Positions 1 through 8,951 of a DNA stretch of 34,138 nucleotides are shown here, in pieces. The position numbers and the translations under genes were made by a program. A model generated the notes under the pieces. That model searched no databases and was not told the origin of the DNA. It was given only the letters and a program-made list of their open reading frames with translations. The stretch lies in assembly GCA_024742995.1 (NCBI GenBank), contig JANSXK010000018.1, positions 1 through 34,138 of the forward strand. The letters run 5' to 3'. Source of the DNA: Gammaproteobacteria bacterium. Lineage in GTDB: Bacteria > Pseudomonadota > Gammaproteobacteria > Legionellales > Legionellaceae. Within the stretch, counting starts at the first letter, position 1, and each line of letters opens with the position of its first letter.

Positions 1-2208
1 ACTGCCCTACAGGCTGATTTAGAACAAGCTCATGAAGCATTACAAACAGCTGCCCTAGAGGCCCAACATCAACAAACACAACTGCAAGTTCAAATTACTG
101 AATTAGAAACCGTCGTTGAAACACTCCAAGGACAAGTAACAGATGTCACCACGCAACTTGAAGAACAAGCAAGAGCAGCAGCAGAACTACGAATTCAACT
201 TAGCGAAGTCACTGGTGCTTTACAAAATGCACAAAGTGCAACAGCTCAAGATACCGATACAATCAAAGAACTTACAACAGAACGTGATGTGCTTATAGGC
301 AGACTCAATGAATTAGAACAACATGTCGATCGTTTAAACGCGGATATCTGGTCGTTTCATCAAGATAATCTCCTACTCCAAGAAAATGCCAGACAACAAC
401 AAGCTCAACGAGCGATCGATCAAGAAACTTTGGATGCATTGCAAGAAGTCGCACAACGTTTGGAGCGCGCTCAATCTCTTGGTGAACAATTAGTAGCAGA
501 ACTCGAACAAGAAAAAGCCAAAGTAAGCACTTTAGAAAACCAAGTGCGGGAGCTTGAAGAAGGATTGAGAATGGCTGGAGAAGACTATGAGCAAATCCAG
601 GCACAAAACACCACCCTCAATCAAGATCTGGCTGCTGCCAGAGAAGAACTAATGTCAAACACCAGACAACAAGCTTCACTTGTACAAGAATTAACGAACG
701 CTGATACGCAAAATGAAGCATTAGAAACCGAACTTGCGGAATTAAAACGCAACTACCCTGACCTTATGAAAAGATACCAAGCATTACAACAACAATCAAA
801 CGACCAGCAATCCATCATTGCTGCACTTGATGAACGAATATCTAGCTTACAAGCAGACAATGCTAGGCTTACAGAAGAAGCAGAAACAGCAAGACGAGAC
901 AGTCAAAATGATCCTGTTCACATGGAACTACTATCGGCAAATAACAGCTTGCTCAGTCTGCAACAACAAATATCTAAGATGCAAATAAGCATGAATCAAC
1001 AAGACCGTACAATAGCAGAATTAGAGAAACTTGTCGCCCTAAAAGATGCACGTATCCGGGAAGTAGATAGTCGATGCGAAAATATACTAGGAATGTACCA
1101 GACAGCTGTAGAAGAAAACATAGACACACGTGACGCTCTAGAATTAGCAAGAAGAGAAATAGCAGCGTTTCAACACACCTTGCATATTGCAGCACAAGAA
1201 AACGAGCGCTTGCGACAGGAGAAAGCGGATTTGCTTGCAGACAAACAAGCACTTGCAGCCGGTTCTGCCTATCCTAGACCAGGCCATCCTGCTCATGGTT
1301 TCGGCGGAAGAGCTGCTACAGATGGGTCATCATCATTCGATGACGATTCTGAGTATAGTAGTGAATTTGATGATGACTATTCTGATGATGGATTCGAAAT
1401 TGGTAGAAAACCCTTTATGCCCGAACACGACCAAGATAGGCGGCACTTATCAGATCTCACGACTCATGAATATGAGTGGGACGACCCTGATGGTGAAGAA
1501 TTAGAGGTCTCCAGAATACCAATAGGCCCACAAGCATCTCATCAGCGTGGTGGTCTATTCCCGCCGCCTCCAGATAGTGGTGGCGGAGGCAACCAACCCC
1601 GAACTCCTGGAGCACTTCCTCCTCATGACGGTTCTTCTCCCCACCATCCTGGCGGTGCTGCTTACGTGCCTCCATCTGGAGGACCTATCGGTCATACCGT
1701 TGGTGGAACCACAGCTTCGGCCAATGTGATCGGTATAAGAGAATTACCCGATGTGAAAAATGATATTGACATTGGCATTGCTGCACCCGGTGGTATAAAA
1801 GATCCTAATTATTCCAATGATATCGTCAATACAACCAGGGGAGAAGACTTTGTAAGATTAGCCGCGGTTGATCCCGCTGATGCCACCATTCCCCCTAAAA
1901 AACTATTAGATGCTACCGTGGATTCTGTCACTGTGTATCGACGTTTTACTGAGGATCCAACTATTCATATAGAGGAACGTGCTGCGGTTATTTTAAAATC
2001 TTTGGGTATCCCCGCGTCTCCTGGATTTGAATTGCCTGAAAGTTTGGTGATTAATGGTAAAAACGCCATTGGTGACTTCACTGATAATGGCTCTGATCGG
2101 TATAAAGTGATTGCATCCATGTTTGCGCAATATGAAGATATTTTACGGGCAGAACATGGACATGGACATCATTCAACTCCGGTAGGAAGAGGAGGTGGTG
2201 GTCCATAG
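1..2208 (+). CDS. Long coiled-coil protein, C-terminal part (5' end outside window)
   Basis: The frame is open from the first base to the TAG stop, giving 735 residues; the true start lies upstream. A GTG at 289 could be read as a start, but the same heptad-rich protein continues above it, so the gene is partial. Residues 1 to about 420 are an almost unbroken coiled coil rich in Gln, Glu, Ala and Leu. Next come an acidic Asp/Ser/Glu stretch (about 440-470), a Pro/Gly/His-rich linker (about 515-575) and a compact C-terminal segment (about 576-735) that I do not recognise, with a His/Gly-rich tail. There is no membrane segment in the visible part. A long coiled coil plus a low-complexity linker and a small tail is typical of structural or secreted effector proteins in Legionellales; that role is inference. 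It is followed by palindromic repeats and a tRNA gene. Confidence 0.85.
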   Translation, partial: TALQADLEQAHEALQTAALEAQHQQTQLQVQITELETVVETLQGQVTDVTTQLEEQARAAAELRIQLSEVTGALQNAQSATAQDTDTIKELTTERDVLIGRLNELEQHVDRLNADIWSFHQDNLLLQENARQQQAQRAIDQETLDALQEVAQRLERAQSLGEQLVAELEQEKAKVSTLENQVRELEEGLRMAGEDYEQIQAQNTTLNQDLAAAREELMSNTRQQASLVQELTNADTQNEALETELAELKRNYPDLMKRYQALQQQSNDQQSIIAALDERISSLQADNARLTEEAETARRDSQNDPVHMELLSANNSLLSLQQQISKMQISMNQQDRTIAELEKLVALKDARIREVDSRCENILGMYQTAVEENIDTRDALELARREIAAFQHTLHIAAQENERLRQEKADLLADKQALAAGSAYPRPGHPAHGFGGRAATDGSSSFDDDSEYSSEFDDDYSDDGFEIGRKPFMPEHDQDRRHLSDLTTHEYEWDDPDGEELEVSRIPIGPQASHQRGGLFPPPPDSGGGGNQPRTPGALPPHDGSSPHHPGGAAYVPPSGGPIGHTVGGTTASANVIGIRELPDVKNDIDIGIAAPGGIKDPNYSNDIVNTTRGEDFVRLAAVDPADATIPPKKLLDATVDSVTVYRRFTEDPTIHIEERAAVILKSLGIPASPGFELPESLVINGKNAIGDFTDNGSDRYKVIASMFAQYEDILRAEHGHGHHSTPVGRGGGGP

Positions 2209-2221
2209 ATCTCATGGACCG

Positions 2222-2370
2222 CCCCTCATCCGCCCTACGGGCACCTTCTCCCCTCAGGGGAGAAGGGATAACCACGCCCTCATCCGCCCTACGGGCACCT
2301 TCTCCCCTCGGGGGAGAAGGGATAACCACGCCCTCATCCGTCGCTACGCGACACCTTCTCCCCCAGTGGA
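2222..2370 (+). repeat. Palindromic repeat cluster A, three tandem units
   Basis: Three head-to-tail units start at 2222, 2277 and 2331, about 54-55 bp apart. Each begins CCCTCATCC, then has a small hairpin (GCCC-TAC-GGGC), the link ACC, and a larger hairpin with arms CCTTCTCCCC and GGGGAGAAGG. Units 1 and 2 are nearly identical through the spacer GATAACCACG. Unit 3 has a different small hairpin, GTCGC-TAC-GCGAC, in which both arms changed together, and a decayed large hairpin. The cluster sits between the coiled-coil gene and the tRNA and may also act as a transcription barrier. Short open frames through it are artefacts of the repeat. Confidence 0.9.
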
Positions 2371-2407
2371 AAATGATAGATTTATCCATCTCTCAAAAAG
2401 CTGATAC

Positions 2408-2443
2408 TTGACATCCTTGCATAAACACGAGAGAATCCCGCCC
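2408..2443 (+). promoter_or_regulatory. tRNA-Met promoter with GC-rich discriminator
   Basis: A perfect -35 TTGACA (2408-2413) is followed after 17 bp by GAGAAT (2431-2436). Between the -10 and the expected start point lies CCCGCCC (2437-2443), the GC-rich discriminator typical of stringently controlled stable RNA genes. The predicted transcript would begin about four bases before the mature tRNA. Confidence 0.7.
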
Positions 2444-2446
2444 TCT

Positions 2447-2523
2447 GGCTATGTAGCTCAGCCGGTTAGAGCGCGGCACTCATAATGCTGAGGTCGGTGG
2501 TTCGAGTCCACCCATAGCCACCA
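2447..2523 (+). tRNA. tRNA-Met (CAT anticodon), elongator type
   Basis: The 77-nt cloverleaf can be folded by eye. The acceptor stem is GGCTATG/CATAGCC with discriminator A2520 and an encoded CCA at 2521-2523. The D arm is GCTCAGCCGGTTAGAGC, the anticodon loop CTCATAA has CAT at 2481-2483, and the T arm is GGTGG-TTCGAGT-CCACC. The acceptor stem is fully paired and the sequence closely resembles the E. coli elongator metT/metU tRNA, which favours elongator Met over initiator; an Ile2 (k2C34) tRNA is less likely. A short TCCTG/CAGGA hairpin with four T's (2528-2546) follows and may be a weak terminator before the amidase gene. Confidence 0.95.
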
Positions 2524-2550
2524 GATTTCCTGATCAAACAGGATTTTAGT

Positions 2551-3369
2551 ATGCCAACACAAACCGTCGCTACCCTTCAAATGTGTTCCACCGATAATGT
2601 GGATGATAATTTAGCGCAAGCCGCAGATCTGATCAAACAAGCGGCTGAATCAGGTGCCAACTTGGTTGTGCTCCCAGAAATGTTTCCTCTTCTAGGTGTA
2701 GGCCACGCGCGTAGCATTAGCTATCAAGAAACACCCGGCACAGGTAAAGCGCAAGAAACCTTAAGTACACTCGCCCGCCAACACCATGTCTGGATTGTGG
2801 GTGGGACAATTCCTCTGTCCACTGATGATCCTAATAAAGTCAAAGCTGCTTGCCTAGTCTATGATCACCAAGGTCAAGTCATTGCGCGGTACGACAAAAT
2901 TCATTTGTTTGATGCCAAGCTTTCAGAAAAAGAATCCTACCAAGAATCACACACCGTTAGCGCTGGAGATAAATTAGTCGTCGTCCCCACACCCGTAGGT
3001 AAACTTGGGCTCTGTGTATGTTTTGATCTTCGCTTTCCAAAAGTCTTTATCGAATTGGCTAATCTCGGCGCGGAATTGATTGCGGTCCCCGCTGCATTTA
3101 CCCCAACAACAGGCCAAGCACATTGGGAAATATTGATGCGCTGCCGTGCTTTGGATTGCTTCGCCTATGTCATCGGTGCCGCTCAAAGCGGTGCGCACCC
3201 TAATGGTAGAAACACCCACGGACAATCCATGATCGTCAATCCTTGGGGTAAAATCGTTGCCGAAGTGCAAACCCTTGGACCAGGCATCGCCCACGCCGAA
3301 ATTGATCTACAAAAACTTTATGAGATTCGCCAACAAATTCCAACCATCTGTGATGGGCAGCATTCCTAA
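2551..3369 (+). CDS. Carbon-nitrogen hydrolase, Nit1-like (probable deaminated glutathione amidase)
   Basis: This 272-residue protein spans one complete nitrilase-superfamily domain. The catalytic triad is visible: Glu43 in LVVLPEMF, Lys116 in RYDKIHLFD and nucleophile Cys157 in GLCVCFDLRFP. The length, the YDKIHLFD block and the CFDLRFP block fit the Nit1/omega-amidase branch, whose bacterial members hydrolyse deaminated glutathione as metabolite repair; a more general omega-amidase is the alternative. It is cytoplasmic, with no signal peptide. The ATG at 2551 is preceded by AGGA about seven bases upstream and lies 27 bp behind the tRNA, so it may be read from the tRNA promoter. The 127 bp to gspD hold a short palindrome (ATTGC-AA-GCAAT, 3379-3390) but no clear terminator. 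Confidence 0.88.
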   Translation: MPTQTVATLQMCSTDNVDDNLAQAADLIKQAAESGANLVVLPEMFPLLGVGHARSISYQETPGTGKAQETLSTLARQHHVWIVGGTIPLSTDDPNKVKAACLVYDHQGQVIARYDKIHLFDAKLSEKESYQESHTVSAGDKLVVVPTPVGKLGLCVCFDLRFPKVFIELANLGAELIAVPAAFTPTTGQAHWEILMRCRALDCFAYVIGAAQSGAHPNGRNTHGQSMIVNPWGKIVAEVQTLGPGIAHAEIDLQKLYEIRQQIPTICDGQHS

Positions 3370-3496
3370 AACTGTGTTATTGCAAGCAATAAATCGTAAA
3401 ACAGCACAAAATGTTCATTAGGTGTAACTTTAAAAATGATGACATCCAGCACAACACTGTTTATCATATAGCAATCAGTTTTTATTTGGTTGTTGC

Positions 3497-5911
3497 ATGA
3501 GATCGTTGGTCCTATTTGTTCTATTAATGTGCTTTTCAAGTCTCAGTATCTCCGGAGATTTGGGCATTACTACCCTCACGGAGCAAGGAAACCCCGTATT
3601 TTTAATCAAAGTCGCTGCGTTTGAAAAACAATCTGATGCCCAGTCGCTGCAAAAAAAGTTAAGCGCAGAATTGGGACAACCTATCAAAATCCAACAACGG
3701 CCTGATAAAGGTTTGTTTATTGTCCAAATAGGCCCCGTTGATGATTATCGTTTGGCCTTAGAGTTGGAAAAAAAATGGACGGTTTCCGATACGCAACCTA
3801 AAACCGTCACGCCACAAGCCAGCGCGCCTGTGCAAACAACCCCTGCCCCAAAAATAACCACAACACCAAAGATCGCTGTCGTCCCCAAAGCAACGCCGAC
3901 ACAAACGTCCGCTCAAAAGAAAAGTATCCTCCCCGAATCAAAAATTTGGAATTTGCGCAATGCCGATATTCGGGCAGTGATTGGTGAAGTATCTCGCATC
4001 ACAAAGAAAAATTTTGTGGTTGATCCTCGGGTTACTGGCAAAATTTCCATTGTATCCAGCACACCTATTTCTGATAAAGAATTGTACGCTGTATTTCTAT
4101 CCATGCTGCAAGTCTCGGGCTATGCAGCCATCCCTAATGGTGATGTGGTAAAGATTTTACCCAATATGGACGCCCGCACCTCGTCTCAATATCCGTTAGG
4201 CCAAGCCAAAAATGCCAAAGGTGACGATATGTTGGTCCAAGTTGTGCCAGTGCAATACGTCCCAGCAGAACAATTGGTGCCTGTACTGCGCCCTCTCATG
4301 CCGCAATGGAGCTCTGTATCAGCTTATGCCCCTTCAAATATGCTAATTTTATCGGGCCGTGCTTCAAATATTCAACAATTAACCAATATCATCAATCAAG
4401 TCGATAATTCTTCTTCGACTGGCGTTGATATCATCCCGTTAGAACACGCATTGGCAATGGACATTGCTGCAACCCTGAAAGACTTATTGTTAACGCAAAC
4501 CAACCAACACAAAAATAACCAAACCATGATCGCTGCCGATGATCGTGGCAATGCCATCTTGGTGAGCGGCAGCAAAATTGACCGTATCCGCATTCGTATG
4601 CTGATCTTACAATTAGATCGTCAAAATACGAGTTCTACCAACAATAACACCCAAGTTGTTTACCTTAACTATTTGCGCGCCGAAGATTTGGTGCCCATTT
4701 TAGCAGGTATCGCACAAGCCAGTTTCAGCGGCAATGTGGGGACAACCATCGGTACCGTAACTGTCCCTGTACTCGATAGCACGAACCCCGCGTATAGTAT
4801 GCAAAATTTAAACCCCAGTGATGTGTCTAATCAAACGCCAGTGACTCAAACTAACTCGGTCAATAACGATAAAAATGCTTCAGGCACGAGCGCCAACTCT
4901 CAAAGTGAAGGCTCAACCAAACCCAATATCCAAATCATTGCCGAGCCCAATACCAATTCTGTCATCATCAATGGCCCGGCGCGGTTGATTCGCACGTTAA
5001 AAACTGTCATCACTCAATTGGATATCCAGCCTGCGCAATTGCTCATTGAAGCTCTGATTGCTGAAATCGATGAAAGCGACTTTAAAGATTTGGGACTAGA
5101 ATGGGGATACGTCACCAATGCAGGCCAAGATTCTGCGTCGTTCAGACCTGGATTCGCGGTGCTCAATACCGACGTTAGCATCAATCAATTCCAGTCACAA
5201 ATTTATGCCCTAGCACGCCGTCGCAAAGCAAATATTTTATCGACACCATCTGTGGTCATATTAGACAATCGGCAGGCTAAAATCCTCATCGGTAAACAGG
5301 TATCTGTCGCATCTTCTTCCTATCCTAATAACGCCAGCGGTACCACAACAGCCAGTCCATATACCAACTATGACCGGGTCAATGTTGCCCTGCATTTGTA
5401 TGTACGCCCCCAAATCACCCATGGCAAAGGCATTCAATTACAAATCGATCAAGGTAACGATACGTTAGCGCAACCTGATTTGACAGACAATGTGTTCCCA
5501 ACCTTCAACATTTCCGCCATCGTCACCTCTGTGCATGTGCAAAGCGGTGATATCGTGGTTTTAGGAGGATTAGCACAAGACACTATCAATGATGATAACG
5601 TGCGAATACCCATTATTGGAGACATCCCAGGTATTGGACGCTTATTCAAGCGCGATGTCATCACCCGCAGCAAAAAGGTTTTGATGGTATTTATTCGCCC
5701 ACATATCTTGAAAACTGAAAAAGATATTCTCCAATTTACTGGTGGCAAATACAATCATATGCGCCAAGACCAAATCGATATCGCACGCTCACAAGAAAGC
5801 TATAATAAAACGGATGCCAATACCATTGCACCGCCTTGGCACCAGTCGCAATTGCCCAAACCTTTTTGTCACACCAAGAAAAAAATTGCGGCTGGCGACA
5901 TGAAAACGTAA
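3497..5911 (+). CDS. gspD: Type II secretion system secretin GspD with N-terminal SPOR-like domain
   Basis: This is the outer-membrane secretin of the type II secretion system, 804 residues. A signal peptide (about 1-20) is followed by a SPOR-like domain (about 33-93, with FLIKVAAFEKQSDAQSLQ and LFIVQIGPVDDYRLALE), a Pro/Thr-rich linker (95-145), N0 (148-222), N1 (245-305), N2 (308-375), an N3 with a long Asn/Ser/Thr insertion (385-510) and the secretin domain (515-738), which contains VLGGLAQD and IPIIGDIPGIGRLF. A short polar tail follows. SPOR domains normally bind denuded peptidoglycan in division proteins, so this could anchor the channel to the wall; that is inference. The ATG has only a weak ribosome site. 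gspE follows after 16 bp; the other gsp genes are absent, as in the split lspDE locus of Legionella. Confidence 0.93.
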   Translation: MRSLVLFVLLMCFSSLSISGDLGITTLTEQGNPVFLIKVAAFEKQSDAQSLQKKLSAELGQPIKIQQRPDKGLFIVQIGPVDDYRLALELEKKWTVSDTQPKTVTPQASAPVQTTPAPKITTTPKIAVVPKATPTQTSAQKKSILPESKIWNLRNADIRAVIGEVSRITKKNFVVDPRVTGKISIVSSTPISDKELYAVFLSMLQVSGYAAIPNGDVVKILPNMDARTSSQYPLGQAKNAKGDDMLVQVVPVQYVPAEQLVPVLRPLMPQWSSVSAYAPSNMLILSGRASNIQQLTNIINQVDNSSSTGVDIIPLEHALAMDIAATLKDLLLTQTNQHKNNQTMIAADDRGNAILVSGSKIDRIRIRMLILQLDRQNTSSTNNNTQVVYLNYLRAEDLVPILAGIAQASFSGNVGTTIGTVTVPVLDSTNPAYSMQNLNPSDVSNQTPVTQTNSVNNDKNASGTSANSQSEGSTKPNIQIIAEPNTNSVIINGPARLIRTLKTVITQLDIQPAQLLIEALIAEIDESDFKDLGLEWGYVTNAGQDSASFRPGFAVLNTDVSINQFQSQIYALARRRKANILSTPSVVILDNRQAKILIGKQVSVASSSYPNNASGTTTASPYTNYDRVNVALHLYVRPQITHGKGIQLQIDQGNDTLAQPDLTDNVFPTFNISAIVTSVHVQSGDIVVLGGLAQDTINDDNVRIPIIGDIPGIGRLFKRDVITRSKKVLMVFIRPHILKTEKDILQFTGGKYNHMRQDQIDIARSQESYNKTDANTIAPPWHQSQLPKPFCHTKKKIAAGDMKT

Positions 5912-5927
5912 TGCCACAGGACTAACC

Positions 5928-7415
5928 ATGGACCAACAGGACGAAAAAACCAAACGCCTGCCCTATAGCTTTGCTAAAACGCATGGCATTATCGTCACTG
6001 ATGGTCCTGACAATACCCTTACTTACCTCTATTATTTAGACAGCACGCCGCTCACCGCCCTTGCAGAAGCCAAACGTGTCCTGCAAATAGACATGCACTT
6101 ACAAAAAGTCACTGCGGGAGAATTCCAACAACATTTGGCCAAAGCATACCAATCCAATGCCTCTATTTTAGATGCGGCGGAAGGCATGGAAGAAGATTTG
6201 GATTTACTCAAATTGGCAGGCCAACTGCCTTCCAGTGAAGATTTATTGGATACCCAAGATGATGCGCCCATCATTCGCTTGATCAACGCCCTATTCACCC
6301 AAGCCATCAAACAAAAAGCATCTGATATTCATATCGAAACCTATGAAGAACGCGTGCTGGTACGTAATCGGATCGATGGCGTATTACATGAAATATTAGA
6401 AATTCAGCGCGTCATTGCGCCGTTGGTTATTTCACGGGTCAAAGTCATGGCCAAATTAGATATTGCAGAAAAACGCATTCCACAAGATGGGCGTATTTCC
6501 TTACGAATCGGCGGACATAATATCGATGTCCGTGTCTCAACCCTGCCCTCTAATCACGGTGAACGCATTGTGTTGCGGATCCTCGACCAAGAATCCGCGC
6601 AATTAGATTTAAGTATTTTGGGTATGCCAGCGCGCATTCTCACACCGATTCAAAAAATGATTGCCCAACCGCACGGCATTTTATTGGTCACGGGCCCCAC
6701 AGGCTCTGGTAAAACAACCTCATTGTACGCAATGTTGACAGAGCTCAATCAAGTCAGTCGCAATATTTTAACCATCGAAGATCCGATTGAATACGACTTA
6801 CCGGGGATTGGCCAAACCCAAGTCAACAACAAAGTTGATATGACATTTGCCAAGGGACTACGCGCTATTTTGCGCCAAGATCCCGATGTGGTTATGATCG
6901 GGGAAATTCGTGATTTAGAAACAGCTGAAATTGCCATTCAAGCAAGTTTAACCGGCCATTTGGTCTTATCAACCTTACATACCAATAGCGCCCTGGGTGC
7001 ATTGAGCCGCTTGCACGATATGGGTGTGGAATCCTTTTTACTTTCTTCGAGTATCATCGGTGTCTTGGCACAACGCTTGGTGCGTTTGTTATGTCATGAA
7101 TGCAAAAAACCGCATGAAATCACTGCAGATGAGCGTGACTTGATGCAAATTACCAGCCAAAACGCTGTAAATATTTATGAACCTCAGGGCTGTGAACAGT
7201 GTAATCATCAAGGCTATCACGGTCGTACCGGTATTTATGAATTGATTGTCGTCGACGAACAATTACGTCGCATGATTCATCACAATGATACCGTCCAGAA
7301 TATGGAAACTCATGTGCGACCGAAAAATCCCAGCATCCGCCAAGATGGCTTCCAGCGTGTATTAGCCGGTGACACTTCCATTTCTGAGATATTGCGTGTC
7401 ACCAGCGAACTGTAG
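5928..7415 (+). CDS. gspE: Type II secretion ATPase GspE
   Basis: This is the cytoplasmic hexameric ATPase that powers type II secretion, 495 residues, the normal size. An N-terminal domain (1-110) is followed by the ATPase core: Walker A GPTGSGKTT (256-264), Asp box TIEDPIEY (282-289), Walker B VVMIGEIRD (321-329) and His box STLHTNSA (348-355). A tetracysteine zinc site (C389, C392, C422, C425) marks GspE/PilB-type rather than retraction ATPases. It lies directly behind gspD and is surely co-transcribed. The stop at 7413-7415 is only six bases from the convergent permease stop, leaving no room for a separate terminator. Confidence 0.95.
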   Translation: MDQQDEKTKRLPYSFAKTHGIIVTDGPDNTLTYLYYLDSTPLTALAEAKRVLQIDMHLQKVTAGEFQQHLAKAYQSNASILDAAEGMEEDLDLLKLAGQLPSSEDLLDTQDDAPIIRLINALFTQAIKQKASDIHIETYEERVLVRNRIDGVLHEILEIQRVIAPLVISRVKVMAKLDIAEKRIPQDGRISLRIGGHNIDVRVSTLPSNHGERIVLRILDQESAQLDLSILGMPARILTPIQKMIAQPHGILLVTGPTGSGKTTSLYAMLTELNQVSRNILTIEDPIEYDLPGIGQTQVNNKVDMTFAKGLRAILRQDPDVVMIGEIRDLETAEIAIQASLTGHLVLSTLHTNSALGALSRLHDMGVESFLLSSSIIGVLAQRLVRLLCHECKKPHEITADERDLMQITSQNAVNIYEPQGCEQCNHQGYHGRTGIYELIVVDEQLRRMIHHNDTVQNMETHVRPKNPSIRQDGFQRVLAGDTSISEILRVTSEL

Positions 7416-7421
7416 ACGATG

Positions 7422-8810
7422 CTATTTGGCAGCTTTAAAACGCTTCTTGATTTCTAAAGCGCTATTCTTGCGCCCAAAGGCAAAATAAATCGTCATACCG
7501 ACAATGAACCAAATCACGAAACGCATCAAAGTCAGCATGGGTAAATTTGCAATCAAATAGATACAGGTAATGATACCCATAATAGGTACATAAGGCATAC
7601 ATGGTGTTCTAAACGGACGCTTCAAATCTGGCCGGGTGTAATATAAAATCAGAACACCCGTACAAACCACCGTAAATGCCACCAAGGTACCAATATTTAA
7701 CAATTGCGCCAATATGCTGATCGGCAGCAGTGACGAAATCAATCCCATCAATATCACGCAAAGCACAATAATACGAACTGGCGTATGTGTCTTATCATTC
7801 ACCTTCGCAAAATACGTCGGTAACAAGCCATCACGCGCAATGGCATAAAAAATCCGACTTAAACCATACGATAAGACCAACATCCCCGTAGTGAGGCCTG
7901 CAAGCGCCCCGACACTCACAACACCTGCCGCTGCTTTGAACCCAATGGATAACAAGGCATCGCTGATTGGAGAAGCCACATTGAGCTGCTTATACGACAC
8001 CATGCCAGTCAATAAACCAGCAATAATGATATACAACAACGTAGACACTGACAAAGAACCCACGATCCCTATCGGTAAATTACGCTGTGGATTCACCACT
8101 TCTTCCGCAGTGGTAGAAACAGCATCAAACCCTATATAAGCAAAGAAAATCAAAGATGCCCCTTGGGCAACACCCATCCAACCAAATGGCATAAAAGGTG
8201 ACCAATTGCTAGGTTCAATATGCATCGATGCAACGATCACAAATAATAAAATCACCAATAATTTCACACCAACAATGATATTGTTAAAGCGCGTGCTAGA
8301 ACGTACTCCAAAAATTAATAAACCCCCAATCACCGAAATGATCCCCAAGGCAAACACATCTATCGTCACTTTGGATGTCAAATGAATGACATTAGACATA
8401 TTCAGGTGCATGGACTGTAATAAGCTCTTCACATAACTACTCCACCCAACAGCAACCGTAGAGATGGTAATCGAGTATTCCAGTAATAAATCCCAGCCCA
8501 CGACCCACGCAATGATCTCACCAAACCCTACATATGCGTAACCATAAGCACCGCCACATCCGCCAATCACTGTGGCTAATTCTGCGTAAGATAATGCTGA
8601 AAAAAGACAAGCCAACCCCGCAATAATGTACGATATTACAATCGCAGGCCCCGCTTTGGTTGCAGCAACTACCCCAGTGAGCACAAAAATACCAGCACCA
8701 ATGATGGCGCCAATACCTAACAACATTAAATCAAATCCAGACAAACAACGTCGAAGCGCATTACCCTGACAATCGTCAGACACAATATCTTTTTTACGAA
8801 ACAAACTCAT
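7422..8810 (-). CDS. APC-superfamily amino-acid permease
   Basis: This 462-residue membrane protein has about twelve hydrophobic segments. The first helix contains GIGAIIGAGIFVLTG, the substrate-binding signature of the amino acid-polyamine-organocation superfamily, and a conserved SYAELAT segment follows. The fold and length suggest the cationic amino-acid transporter group (YfnA/CAT-like); the substrate cannot be read from the sequence. Intracellular Legionellales depend on host amino acids and carry many such permeases, so scavenging is a reasonable role. It is a single gene with its own strong promoter. Confidence 0.88.
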   Translation of the reverse strand: MSLFRKKDIVSDDCQGNALRRCLSGFDLMLLGIGAIIGAGIFVLTGVVAATKAGPAIVISYIIAGLACLFSALSYAELATVIGGCGGAYGYAYVGFGEIIAWVVGWDLLLEYSITISTVAVGWSSYVKSLLQSMHLNMSNVIHLTSKVTIDVFALGIISVIGGLLIFGVRSSTRFNNIIVGVKLLVILLFVIVASMHIEPSNWSPFMPFGWMGVAQGASLIFFAYIGFDAVSTTAEEVVNPQRNLPIGIVGSLSVSTLLYIIIAGLLTGMVSYKQLNVASPISDALLSIGFKAAAGVVSVGALAGLTTGMLVLSYGLSRIFYAIARDGLLPTYFAKVNDKTHTPVRIIVLCVILMGLISSLLPISILAQLLNIGTLVAFTVVCTGVLILYYTRPDLKRPFRTPCMPYVPIMGIITCIYLIANLPMLTLMRFVIWFIVGMTIYFAFGRKNSALEIKKRFKAAK

Positions 8811-8853
8811 TATATTTTCACTTTGTATAGTCGATGAAATTATTCAGGCAACC

Positions 8854-8882
8854 TTTATAACTTCTGTCATCCAAGATGTCAA
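8854..8882 (-). promoter_or_regulatory. Sigma-70 promoter of the amino-acid permease
   Basis: On the minus strand a perfect TTGACA (complement of 8877-8882) is followed after exactly 17 bp by TATAAA (complement of 8854-8859). The start point would lie about 40 bases before the permease ATG. An AAGTGA ribosome site precedes the ATG. Confidence 0.75.
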
Positions 8883-8951
8883 TGTTTGATCAGAGCAAGA
8901 ACAAATCAGAGTAAAATGCGTACAAAACCATTAATACTTATGCCCGGAAAC

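Noticed and set aside
2222-2370. CRISPR array
   Set aside because: Spacers are nearly identical and the units are themselves imperfect palindromes with decay. No cas gene is present, and the family recurs in inverted orientation elsewhere.
2195-2411. Short open frames through repeat cluster A (and matching ones at 13169-13629)
   Set aside because: They translate the same repeat in several frames and give the same low-complexity peptides (ALRAPSP, GEG). No ribosome site or conserved protein is involved.
2447-2523. tRNA-Met as an integration site
   Set aside because: No integrase, no duplicated tRNA 3' end and no foreign-looking block follows; the next gene is a housekeeping amidase.
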